Assembly: GCA_023213315.1 (NCBI GenBank)
Contig: JAKCPI010007834.1
Location: 1 to 64,000, forward strand
Direction: 5' to 3'
DNA length: 64,000 bases
Source: Euborellia annulipes
Taxonomy: Eukaryota; Arthropoda; Insecta; Dermaptera; Anisolabididae
Position 1 is the first letter of the stretch. Each line of letters opens with the position of its first letter. Below are positions 45,601-58,600 of this stretch, piece by piece. The notes beneath the pieces are model-generated. The model was given only the letters and a program-made list of their open reading frames with translations. It searched no databases and was not told the DNA's origin. Position numbers and translations under genes: made by a program.

Positions 45601-48600
45601 CGATTAAAAAAAAGTGGGGGTAAAACTTTATAATCAAAATTTCTCCTATTTATAATTAATTTAGAGTTTTGAGCATTAGCAGAGGTGTTAAATAGACTTT
45701 ACTCTACAAAATGTGCTATTCAAAATAATTAAAAATTAATTAAATTCAGATTAGCGGCCAATTAATCAATTTCCATTGTTTGGGCCGACAAAGTTAGCGA
45801 TTGAAATTACGACCAGTTCTAGTTAATCTAGAGCTTTGAAATTTTATACTCATATGTAACTCCCGTGACAATGCAATATTTGATATGTCTCATCTTTGTA
45901 GGTGAATTAATTACAAAATGGCGGCGGATCAAAAAAAGTGGGGGGGAAGTTTTATAATCAAAATTTCTCCTATTTATAATTAATTTAGAGTTTTGAGCAT
46001 TGACAGAGGTGTTAAATAGACTTTACACTACAAAATGTGCTATTCAAAATTATTAAAAATTAATTAAATTGAGATTGGCGGCCAATTAATCACATTTCCA
46101 TTGTTCGGTCCGACAAAGTTAGCGATTGAAATTACGACCAGTTCTACTTAACCTAGAGCTTTGAAATTTTATACACATATGTAACTCCCGTGACAATGCA
46201 ATATTTGATATGTCTCATCTTTGTAGGTGAATTAATTACAAAATGGCGGCGGATCAAAAAAAGTGGGGGGAAGTTTTATAATCAAAATTTCTCCTATTTA
46301 TAATTAATTTAGAGTTTTGAGCATTGGCAGAGGTGTTCAATAGACTTTACTCTACAAAATGTGCTATTCAAAATTATTAAAAATTAATTAAATTGAGATT
46401 GGCGGCCAATTAATCAATTTCCATTGTTCAGGCCGACAAAGTTAGCGATTGAAATTACGACCACTTCAAGTTAATCTAGAGCTTTGAAATTTTATACACA
46501 TATGTAACTCCCGTGACAATGCAATATTTGATATGTCTCATCTTTGTAGGTGAATTAATTACAAAATGGCGGCGGATCAAAAAAAGTGGGGGGAAGTTTT
46601 ATAATCAAAATTTCTCCTATTTATAATTAATTTAGAGTTTTGAGCATTGAGCAGAGGTGTTAAATAGACTTTACTCTACAAAATGTGCTATTCAAAATAA
46701 TTAAAAATTAATTAAATTGAGATTAGCGGCCAATTAATCAATTTCCATTGTTTGGGCCGACAAAGTTAGCGGATTGAGATTACGACCAGTTCTAGTTAAT
46801 CTAGAGCTTTGAAATTTTATACTCATATGTAACTCCCGTGACAATGCAATATTTGATATGTCTCATCTTTGTAGGTGAATTAATTACAAAATGGCGGCGG
46901 ATCAAAAAAAGTGGGGGGGAAGTTTTATAATCAAAATTTCTCCTATTTATAATTAATTTAGAGTTTTGAGCATTAGCAGAGGTGTTCAATAGACTTTACT
47001 CTAAAAAATGTGCTATTCACAATAATTAAAAATTAATTAAATTGAGATTGGTGGCCAATTAATCACATTTCCATTGTTCAGGCCGACAAAGTTAGCGATC
47101 GAAATTACGACCAGTTCTACTTAACCTAGAGCTTTGAAATTTTATACACGTATGTAACTCCCGTGACAATGCATTATTTGATGTGTCTCATATTTGTAGG
47201 TCAATTAATTTCGGTCTATCAAAAAAAAAGATGGGGTGGAATTTATAATCAAAAATTTATCTTCTTTTAAAATACAAATTGTCTTATTGTATCGTGTATA
47301 TGTATATAACCCATACGTATTAATATTTTATTACAAAAACTAAAAAGAGTTAAATAAAATAATATAAAAAAAAATTTAAAAACAACGCTTTTATAAATGT
47401 ACTAAAAAGAGAAAAATAATTATGTATAATTTCTTTAAAATTATATTAAAAATTAATATATGTTACTAAAACTAAAAGCGTTGGGCGCGCAAATTAACAA
47501 TCTCTTGCAATTTCCATTGCACAGGATATACTATCCTTAAATCACCGATACATGAATCAAAAAAATAAAAAATAAATTAATCTAACTAGTACATTTGAGT
47601 CACTTTGCCTAACTACCCGCCATGTCTATGGTATGAAAATGTATTCATAAAACATATAATAGGCCTATTTATACAATTAAAATTTGCAAATCCCGCGCCC
47701 AACGCTTTTAGTTTTAGTAACATATATTAATTTTTAATATAATTTTAAAGAAATTATACATAATTATTTTTCTCTTTTTAGTACATTTATAAAAGCGTTG
47801 TTTTTAAATTTTTTTTTATATTATTTTCATGCTGAATTCAAATATCATTTCAGTTTTTCCCCATCAGGCACAGTTTTAGAGATATAGAGCAAAATAGATT
47901 TTGATTGAAAATGGGCTCTAAAACGGCTTTTATTTAGAATGTTCAAATTATTTTTAACGGGACACCCCGTCAAATTATGCAGATAGTTAGAATACATATA
48001 GATTTTAAGTTTCATCCCAATCGGAGGTCATTTAGACGTGCCGCAAACGGCTTAAAGTTTTAAAAAATCGAAATTTTCAAGATTTTTTTTTGCTTTGGTC
48101 ACCCCTAATACAATTTTAGATATCCCTGAATGAAAAAAACATATATTTACGATATTCTATAGTTCTTTGACTTTCTAAAAATCATTCATTCGTAAAAATC
48201 TGTTAATTATTAACGAAATTATGAACAAAAACGTGAGCAAAGAAAAAACACAAGTACACTCACTGGACGAAAAAAATGGACCTCTTGTTCTTTTAGAAGT
48301 ATAAATAAAGATATCAGATTCCAAAAAATATTTTTTTAAATAATATATAATAAAGTTAGTGCCCGTGCTCTATGCTCCAAGAGGATACATTAGCTTCTCG
48401 TAGATAGGGTTCGCTTTTTAAGTCAATTGAAGTCCATTTTTTTCTTCCAGTGAGTGTACTTGTGTTTTTTCTTTGCTCACGTTTTTGTTCATAATTTCGT
48501 TAATAATTAACAGATTTTTACGAATGAATGATTTTTAGAAAGCCAAAGAACTATAGAATATCGTAAATATATGTTTTTTTCATTCAGGGATATCTAAAAT

Positions 48601-49624
48601 TGTATTAGGGGTGACCAAAGCAAAAAAAATCTTGAAAATTTCGATTTTTTAAAACTTTAAGCCGTTTGCGGCACGTCTAAATGACCTCCGATTGGGATGA
48701 AACTTAAAATCTATATGTATTCTAACTATCTGCATAATTTGACGGGGTGTCCCGTTAAAAATAATTTGAACATTCTAAATAAAAGCCGTTTTAGAGCCCA
48801 TTTTCAATCAAAATCTATTTTGCTCTATATCTCTAAAACTGTGCCTGATGGAAAAATTCTAACTACATATCTGAATTCAGAATGAAAAAATGTACTAGGA
48901 TCACTTATCAGATTTCTTGTGAAAAAAACCTTGTCGACTAGTGTTATCAATTTTAAAAAATCTGGTCGCACCAGATTTTATGTGTCGACATCTATGTATA
49001 TTTAGTTTCCACCGATATATTTTTTTCTTTCTTGTTTTTATTTAAAGTCTTTTTCGGCATCGAAGGCCAGATAGACCCCGTCCCTATTTATTTAAAATGA
49101 ATTGTAGCAAATTCAATTTAAATAAATTTTGTCGCCTGGGACGGGATGCGAACCCTCGACTCTTGGTACAAAAGGCCAGCACGTTAACCCCTAGACCAAG
49201 GCCCATCCTCGACATATTAAAATTCAAGATGTAAAATGTATAAACATGAAATAATATTTATATTTTGTTGAAAATATTCATTTTAAAGAGCATCTAAAAA
49301 ATAATGAATTTTAAAAATCAAAATCGTTAAAGCCAATTTTGGGAAAATCGAAAAAACTGAAAAAATACATCAGTAAAGTACTAGTAGACCTACTCTTTGG
49401 TGGATTTTGTTCAAAAGCTTCGTGTTACGTCCCAGGAGAGTACCAAACTTAAATATAAAATTTCAACCTCCTAGCTCTGTTCGTTTTTGAGATATTTTGT
49501 TCACAGACAGAAAGACAGTCAATGTCGCGAAAACCACTTTTTTGGATTCAGGGGACCTCAAAACGTGTATATCCATCAAAATCTCGACATCGAATTTTTG
49601 ACATTAATCCAATACTATATATTA

Positions 49625-49656
<32 letters not shown>

Positions 49657-52600
49657 ACACATTGACATCCACACTGACAGACACAAACGACAAAACAGAC
49701 GAAACAAAGCGAATATTTATATAATTTTATTTTTCTCAAAGAAAAAAATACTGCTCCTTTATTTTAATACAAATGCAATATTAAAGATATAAAAATTTAT
49801 AGGATAGTATTTTCACGGAAACGTATTTATTTCCGAATGGAACGATTCAGTATCAGAATGGATATTTTAGCAGGGTTTTGAAATTGCTACAAGAAACACT
49901 TGAATTCGAGTAAGTTAATAGATATTTTATTTTTATTCACTTTTTAAATTTAATCATTTGTTTCGTCTCATTTTAGCCTAGAATTTATTTATGAAGCGTC
50001 GATTGGAAAACTCGAAAATGGAACCTGGAATGGGATTATGGGACTCTTGCAGCAGAATAAAATAGAATTGACGAGTGTAAGTTTGATGCGCACCAAAGAA
50101 CGAAGTTGCTATGTCCACTACTTAATGGATCTCACTTTTGAAAGGTATCAATTATGGGGTAACAGCATACAACTTTCGGTAATTTAAAATTGCATTCTGC
50201 ACTTGTGTACCAGAATATATACACAAATAAAATTTTCAAGTATTCATTTTTAAAAAGAGAGAGCAGCTAATTATATTTTCTGAAATGAATTTCACTTACC
50301 AAAAGGCGGTGGATTTGAGGGGAGAGTAGTGAGGTGAAGTCGCTGGAAGCGCTGAGGGTTGCCAGACTACAAGGCGTTCGTCTTGTGCAGGTCGATCGGC
50401 AGAATTTGCAGCTCTGGAAATAAAATGCCTATATTATTATTTTTATAAGATGTTTAGTAAGACAGCAAAAATGATCTCATAAATGAATTTAAGAATAGTA
50501 ATAATAACGTACATAAAATCGATAAGAACATAATTATGGTTGAATATAAAAAATATGCTGGGGCTGGTCGCACAGTGCACTACTTTCGGTAATCGAAAGT
50601 TGTGTTCTGTGCTTTCACACCAGATTTTTCGTGTCGACATATCGCACCATTAGAATAACAAGGTTCTAACTGACATTTTTGGCGAAATTGAGTTTAAATC
50701 ATTAATGAATATCTCTTTAGTATATCTATGCAGTGAACTGACTTAGGATGCGATATGTTGGAAAATAAGGGAACTAGCTAGAATAACAAGGTTCTATCTG
50801 ACATTATCAGCAAGTTTGTTTTGGGTTAACATGGTTCTAACTGTCATCATGACTCCTCATGCAGATATCAGCAGCCTATTTTATTTAAGAAAACTAAACA
50901 TATACAATCTTACGGCATATTTTACTGTAACCAAGAAGGTGTATTGTGCATTGTGGCCAGAAACATTTTCAGGTCGAACGGGAACATTTTGAACTTTTTT
51001 CAGTTTTTCGCATATGTATCGTAAACTAAGCATATTTTGATTACCATAGCCCAAGACAAAGTTGTAGTGTATTAAATTTACTAAAATATGGTACACTAAA
51101 CGAATTCCTAGACTCAATACTGACCGAGGTAAGGTCGGTCAAAGTTTGATAAATTTTCCTGAAATATAAAATTTTGTCTAAATTAGTTAGTTATCGATAT
51201 ATATGCGAAAAACTGAAAAAAATTCAAAATTTTTGAGGTGTTTTCCTCTCCTACCCCTCTCCAAGTTAGGACAAAGTCACGAAGTCGAAGACTTAGAATA
51301 GACTGTTAGAGTACCCCTAAATAACTTGTTAAAAATTTAATTCACTTTGGAATACTTTCTAGGTAAAAAATGGATATCCTCAGGACTATTCGTTTTTTCG
51401 GACATTTTTTACATTTCGAAAATTCGTCTAAATTTGACCGGCCGTACCTCGGTTAGAATTGAGTCTACGAATTCGTTTAGTGTACCATATTTTAGTAAAT
51501 TTAATGCTCTACAACTTTGCATGGTGCTATGGTTCGCAAAATAAGATTAGTTTACGAGATATAAGCGAAAAATCGAAGTAATTCTCAAATTTTTGAGGTT
51601 TTTGTCACCCTCCACTCACCCCCCCCCTCACTGAGGGCCCTCGAAGTTAATAATCTAGGATAGACATCCTACCCCCAAATAACCTGTAAAAATTTCATTC
51701 CTTCGGATATTTTTCCGGCAAAAAGTTATATCGAATGGTCTGTATTGTGATTTTCCACTTATTTTTCAAAATATCAATTAAATCTATAGATTTTATCGAA
51801 AAAAATCGTTATGATAACACTTCAAGAGAATTAAATTTGCTACGAAATGAGACAAGAATCAGTTTTCTACGACACTTGGTTTTCATTTTATGAAGTAAAA
51901 ACTATGAATTTTTACATAAAATCGCACTTTTTCAAAATTTTAACCCCGTTGAGGCACTGGTTAACGTCATCCAATTTAGCTAAAACTTTGCCATTATCAT
52001 TTTCTAGCCAAAAGGCAACTTTTAGAAGGTTCGGCCGAAAGAAATTAAAAAACTTTGTTTTTTGCGGCCCCCCTAATGTGCAGTGGCGTAACCAGGGGGG
52101 AGGCGAGGGGGGGCGCGAGCCCCCCCCCGCCCCAGGCGCATCGAGCCCTTGGCGCCCCCCGAAACCGGCATAGACGCCCTACGGCCTCTAAGATATAGCC
52201 CAGCGAATGTGATTTTATCATATTCTTTTCATCGATTGTTTTCTTTTAAAATTATATTACAACTTGAATTCTAGTATTTTAAATGAATTTAATTCCAAAA
52301 ATAATAAATAACGTATATAGAGGCAATTTGATGTTTTATGGCTGTGGAGATTTACTCAGGATTCGTATAAGCCTTAATATTTAATTTTTTGAAATTCAAA
52401 ATTTTTTTAAGCATGAAGGAAAATGAACTGAAATGTTATATTTAAGTTAAACACCCCCCGGGACCGTGAAAATAAGCTTTTAATCAAAATCGGCCAAAAA
52501 GTACTAGTACTTTACTGATGTAGTTTTTCAGTTTTTTCGATTTTCACAAAATGAAAGGGCTTTTACCATTCTTCAGGCCCGCCCGAGCCCGCCCGGGATT

Positions 52601-55600
52601 TTTTCAAACTCGCCCATTCCTGCCCGAGATTTAGTGAATGAATGAACGAATGTCTAGCAATTTTTAAATAAAATTTCATTTGCATGCCCGTCCGCCCGAA
52701 CCCGTTTATTTAGACTTGCTACCCGCCCGTACCCGCCCGTAATTTTTTCATGGCCTCCAAAGCCCGCCGCGGACCGGGCTGGTAACGGGCCTACGGGCCA
52801 ACCCGTACCCGTGCAGGGCTCTAATCGGGGGGTTCGGATCCCAGGCAGTCCGATGATTTTATTTAAGCCATTTGGATACCAAATGTCAAAGTCAAAGTCT
52901 TATATGGCCTAAGTTGCCAAAAAGACTGTGTGCATGTGTGTGTGAGTGTGAATGGGAAAGAAGTGTGTGTTAAAAAAAAAATATGGGGAATGACTTCCCC
53001 GAGACTTTCTCGTATATTCTTTTGGAATTACGTCTGGGTGTGTGTGTGAACACAATTGCTTAAAAACCAAAGCAGCTAGATAGATGAAATTTGGTATATG
53101 CTCCTTACACTAAAATTGTAGATTTCTATCAACTTTTGGAGTAAATACGTCACTTGGAAGCAGGGGCGTATATAGAAATTTTTTTCGGGGGGGGGGGGGC
53201 CCGAACTCAAAAATTTTTCTGAGGAAAATTTTTTTTTTAAGAAACTATACATTTTTTCACACGAAATTTTTTGAGGAACATTTTTTCTATTGCGGAACCA
53301 AAGTTGTCCATCCTGGGGAAAAATTTGTTGCGCTGATGTCTGTATATCCCTATATATGTATATGTGTTTGGGAAATTTCGGGGGGGGCCCGGGCCCCCTC
53401 GGCCCCCCCCCCCTTAAATACGCCCCTGCTTGGAAGTAGTACTTTACTTAAAAAGTTTTTTCCAAAATTTTGAAATTTTCAATTTTTTTGTTATATTATG
53501 ATAAAATACTCTATTTTAAAAAGTTTTTATTCTTTGACATTTTTTCGAAAACTGAATAGTTTTTGAAATAATCACAGAAGAAAACGACATTTTTCGTAAA
53601 AGCAAAGAAAAAATCAAAACAAAATCATACAGGTGTCATTAAAAAACATGTAAATATAAACAAATTCATTTGTTTCACAAATTCACTGAGGAAATTACAG
53701 GAGGCAAGAAATTTGCTCGCCGAAGGCGAGCAAGGGGGTCCAGGGGCGGAGCCCCCTGGAAAATCGGAGCCCTAGTTAAGCTTCGCCCCCCCCCCCCGCC
53801 CTCAAAGGCTGGTTACGCCGCTGCTAATGTGCAGTTAGAACTAAGTTATTCTGAAAATGCTCATTTACAGAATTACAAAGTTCTATCTGCAAAATGCTAT
53901 TATTTATTTAAAATCAATGATAGTGTTTTTTTATCATCCAAACATTGGAAAATAATAACTTTAATGTATACAACTTATTTAAAAAAATTTGGGACGAAAA
54001 CTGTTATATTTAACGTACTACAGCTATTACAATCTTTGACTTCATTTTTCTCAAAACTAGTGTTGGTGCAGTTAGAACCTTGTTATACTAACGGTGCGAT
54101 ATGTTTAGTTCCCGACAGTACGGAACATTTGAATTCAGATGTAAAATTTATAAGTATGGGAAAATATTTATATTTTGTCATTTTTCCTATTACTTTCTCT
54201 TACCTATGTATATATGTAATATATAAATAGAGAGAAAGTATTGGATTCATGTCAAAAATTCGATGTCGAGATTTTGATGATTCTTCACGTTTTGAGGTCC
54301 CCTGAATCCAAAAAAGTGGTTTTCGCGACATGGTCTGTCTGTGTGTGTGTGTGTGTTCAATTTTAAGCATGAAGGAATTGAGCTACGAGGTTGAAATTTT
54401 ATATTAAGTTAAACACCCCCCCGGGACCGGAAAAATAAGCTTTTAATCAAAATCGGCCAAAGAGTACTAGTACTTTACTGATGTAGTTTTTCAGTTTTTT
54501 TCTATTTTCTCAAAATTTGCTCCAACGATTTTTTTTTTTTAAATTCAAAAATCAATTAATTTTTAGATTCTCTTTAAAATGTATATTCTCATTTTGCAAT
54601 TGAAATCTTCTGAAGACCACTTTACTCCTGTATTTCATAGGGAAGATAGGAGAAATGGTTGCCATGGTAACAAAATATAAATATTTTCCCATACTTATAA
54701 ATTTTACAGCTGAATGGTATATAAAAATAAGAGATAGTAATTAAACCAGCCTTCAGGGCTCTAAAAGACATTATTATTTATTTATTTATTTATTCAAAAT
54801 ATACAGACAAATTTGTCCATTTTTACAATATTGACTACAATAATATGTTTAGACCTTTGACAATGAATAATTTTAACATTCTTCACAGCTGCCTCTCATT
54901 CAAACTTAAGTACATCCAATTTGAATCCTACGTCTGTCAGATCAACCGCATTATCATTAACAAATCTACACATTCTCTCCAATGGATTGTTGGCTGTATA
55001 AGAATGAGTAAAGTTTCCCAGAACAAATGTGGAATTGATCCTTGTTTGCACAGTGGGAGCCCTAAATTTTAATTGGGCCAAGAGCAATGGGCAGTCAACT
55101 AATCCTTCAATCAATTTGTGAAGGAATTTAATGTCGTTATAAACACGCAATGATCCAAGAGAGGGAAGACTGAGTGCCAATGATATAGTCCTATAATTAT
55201 GGTCAATAAAAGGGTCAGGGAGCCCCAAACGCGACGCAACTGTTCGAAAAAACTTATGTTGCACAGTTTCCAGCCTCCCGATGTGAATTTGAAAAATCGG
55301 TGACCACACACTTGATGCATACATGAGAATGGGCCTAACCAAGAGGGAATACAACGCCTTTAAAGCCGCAACAGATGTAAACTCACGACACGTCCTCTTG
55401 ATAAATCCCAGTTGTTGAAGCGATCTATTGACTGTGGCTTCAACATGATTATTAAAACTCATCTTACTGTCAAAGATCACTCCAAGGTCCCTAACGGATG
55501 TAACACTCTCAAGGGCTACCCCATTTAAATGATAATTGTTATCAGTGGCAGATCTAGATCTTTTAAAACAGATAGATTTACATTTTTTTGGATTAAGAGA

Positions 55601-58600
55601 AAGATCATTCTTCGAACACCACTGAGAAAGTGATCTCAAGCTTTGTTGCATAGCATCAACATCATGTTCCGTCTCTATACTCTTAAAGATTTTTAAATCA
55701 TCGGCAAACAGTAAAAATTCCACGTTATCAAAATTATTGCTAATGTCATCAATAAATATGTCAAACAGCAATGGTCCCAAATGCGAACCCTGCGGAACAC
55801 CCGATAAAACATTAATTTCATAAGAAACATAATTTTTGTATTTGACATATTGAATTCTGCCCTTCGAAAAAATCTAATAAAACAAAAATATGGGTAGAAA
55901 CCCGTGAAGATATCTGACTTTAATAGCCAATGTGTTAAGCAAAGTGCCCTGAAAAACAAGTTCAGACCTGAATGCTGACCGATTTGAAGAGAGGCAAACC
56001 AAAAGCCAAGAGAGCAAATACAAAAAATAAATCAATCAGAATTTAACCCATTCCTGAGCCATTAGGTAGATTAGGATGATTAATTTTTGTTATATTCTTT
56101 GCTTTGGCTAGCAATTATTACGTGAACATATATAAAATAATAATTTTTTATGAAGCAACTAATTTTTTACTTTACTCATATTTAAATAAAGAATTAATAT
56201 AACGATTGAACTGAAATTTACCTTAAATGGTTTAAAAGTTTAGAAGAAATTCGATTTTTTTGAGGAGCCAAGCGTGAAGTGGACTGCCACCAAGCGACGC
56301 CATGATGCAACTGACGAGGGAAATAAATAATTGAAAATTTTGACACAGAAGATATGAACACGACTCGAGCCGGAGCTCGACTGAGGGCACTCTGCATTCA
56401 CCTATTGAATATAAAGAAAAAAAAAAAGCTTAAACTCGATCTCCAGCTCGTCTCTTCTAATTGGTTGAATTCTGATTGGCTTAGCACCTTGTCCCATAGA
56501 GCTAATGTAAATAGATAATTGGCAAAGATCCAACTTGTTTTCATTAAAAAGCTATAAGAATATATAAAAGGTAAATTGTTAGGAAATCATTTTTTACTTT
56601 CTCTTACCTATGTATATAGGCTATGTAATATATATATAGAGAGAAGTATTGGATTCATGTCAAAAATTCGAGGTTGAAATTTTATATTCAAGTTAAACAC
56701 CCCCGGGACCGGAAAAATAAGCTTTTAATCAAAATCGGCCAAAGTTCAGTTTTTTTCGATTTTCTCAAAATTTGCTCCAACGATTTTTTTTTTTAAATTC
56801 AAAAATCAATTATTTTTTAGATGCTCTTTCAAATGTATATTCTCATTTTGCAATTGAAATCTTCTGAAGACCACTTTACTCTTGTATTTCATAGGGAAGA
56901 TAGGAGAAATGGTTGACATGGTAACAAAATATAATTTATAAATTTTCCCATACTTATAAATTTTACATCTGAATTCTAATGTTCCGTACTGTTGGGAACT
57001 AAATATATGTCGACACAAAAAATCTGGTGTGACAAGCACAGAACACAACTTTCGATTAAGATTGATAAGAGAAAGTTGTGTGCTGTGCTTGTCACACCAG
57101 ATTTTTTTCTATGAAATACAAGAATAAAGTGGTCCTCAGAAAATTTCAATGGCAAAATGAGAATATATACATTTCAAAGAGCATCTAAAAAATTATTGAT
57201 TTATGAATTTTGAGAAAATCGTAAAAAAAAATCTGAAAAAATTCATCAGTAAAGTAGCCTACTAGTACAGTGGTTCCCAACCTTTTTTGACCTATCGCCC
57301 CTTTCTGGAGGTTGACTAACACCTATCGCCCCCCCCCCCCCTTACATTTTCATTGTATACCTAATTTTAATTTGAAGTAAAGTGTAAATAATAAAGCTGT
57401 TTTATTATTTTAAACAATTTTATTACCGTAGGCCTATATACAGGGTCGCAGACAGACTTGACAGGCCCCGGAGATACTTAGTAATACTTAGTAACACCCC
57501 CCCCAAAAAAAAAAAAAGTTTTTTTCTAGTATGTAAAAGGCTATTGTGTCCTTCATGCCAACAATTTTTTACACAGTTTTTGACACAAATTTTGAAATAG
57601 TTATTCATAGCTTACAATATTTATTTAAATAAAGTTATATAAAATTTTTTCAAAATATCCTAAACAAAGAGTTACAAAGTTTTAATTTATCGAGGCCAGA
57701 TCTGGACAGAGGATTTCCGGGGGAATCTGGGGGTATGGAAAATTTTTTGAAAATTAGCCACTGAAATCTGCATTTTTAGCTATCCTGAGTCGTGAAAAAG
57801 ACTAAACTTGATTTGAGCTTAAAGGGCCCGGGCCCTGAAGAAAAAAATTTCAAGAAAATGATTTTTTTAATTGAAATTTTAAGATTCGAGCTTAAAGAGC
57901 CCGAAGGCTCCCATGAAAAAAATTTGAAAAAAATGATTTTTTTAAATTGAAATTTAGAATTTGAGTTAAAAGTGACGTTTCAATTCTAGATTGGAATTAT
58001 CTTCAGATTATTTTATTTTTATCATAATATTTTGTCTTCTTCTATCGTGACCATCCTGTAATTGATTTTTATTTTTTTAAATTTTAGTAAATAATTTTTC
58101 TCCCTTTGAATACTCATCGCCCCCCAATCGCCCCCCCGCTTAGTTATCGCCCCCCTGAAAACCCAAATCGCCCCCTTGGGGGCGATCGCCCCCAGGTTGG
58201 GAACCACTGTACTAGTACTTTTTGGCTGATTTTGATTAAAAGCTTAGTTTCACGCCTCATGTGGGTGCTTAACTTATATATAAAATTTTAACCTAACAGC
58301 TCAATTCCTTCATGATTTAAATTAAACACAGACACACAGACAGACAAACAGACCATGTCGCGAAAACCACTTTTTTGGATTCAGGGGACCTCAAAACGTG
58401 AAGATCCATCAAAATCTCGACATCGAATTTTAGACATGAATCCAATACTTTCTCTCTATATATATTACATATATACATAGGTAAGAGAAAGTAAAATTGA
58501 TTTATAATGTAATTCACATGAAAAAATTCAGGCTAATCTTTCTTGTTTACCTATTATTATTAAATTCAGTAAAAAGTTGAATAAATGACAAACTGACTGA

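Larger units (their letters stand above)
44708..48943. mobile_element. CACTA-ended element carrying a 324-bp tandem array
   Basis: Terminal inverted repeat CACTAGTCGACAA at 44708 and its complement ending at 48943, each flanked by TTA. Inside are the tandem array (44830-47220), a hairpin (47335-47830) and a palindrome (47860-48890). No coding frame for a transposase. The termini and 3-bp duplication fit the CACTA (EnSpm/CMC) group; the coding partner is not in the window. Confidence 0.72.
52081..53823. mobile_element. hAT-type element with nested insertions
   Basis: Ends CAGTGGCGTAACCAG / CTGGTTACGCCGCTG, exact duplication CTAATGTG. Inside are a second MITE (53161-53428), a CCCGCCCG-rich piece (52576-52825), a SINE piece and other fragments. 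Confidence 0.87.
50638..54104. mobile_element. large foldback element in IR intron 5
   Basis: CATATCGCACCATTAGAATA near 50637 is mirrored by TACTAACGGTGCGATATG near 54086-54103. A second inverted pair lies inside (about 50990-51150 against 51420-51590). The right part is split by the hAT-type element 52081-53823. Confidence 0.6.
57120..58495 (+). repeat. TTACTTTCTCTTACC family copy split by a hAT-type element
   Basis: The two halves 57120-57267 and 58210-58495 form one copy; the hAT-type element landed in the AGTACTAGTACT block. Ends GGTAAGAGAAAGTAAAA. Confidence 0.8.

Noticed and set aside
46801..46989. 62-codon frame on - in the tandem array
   Set aside because: Not maintained in the other seven units.
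44830..47220. CRISPR-like array
   Set aside because: Units are ~324 bp contiguous tandem repeats without spacers in an animal genome.
49133..49203. tRNA gene
   Set aside because: Box A and box B are present but the cloverleaf is imperfect and it is followed by a shared SINE body.
53670..54230. 186-codon open frame
   Set aside because: Runs from the end of a hAT-type element through a foldback arm; no family similarity and no splice support.
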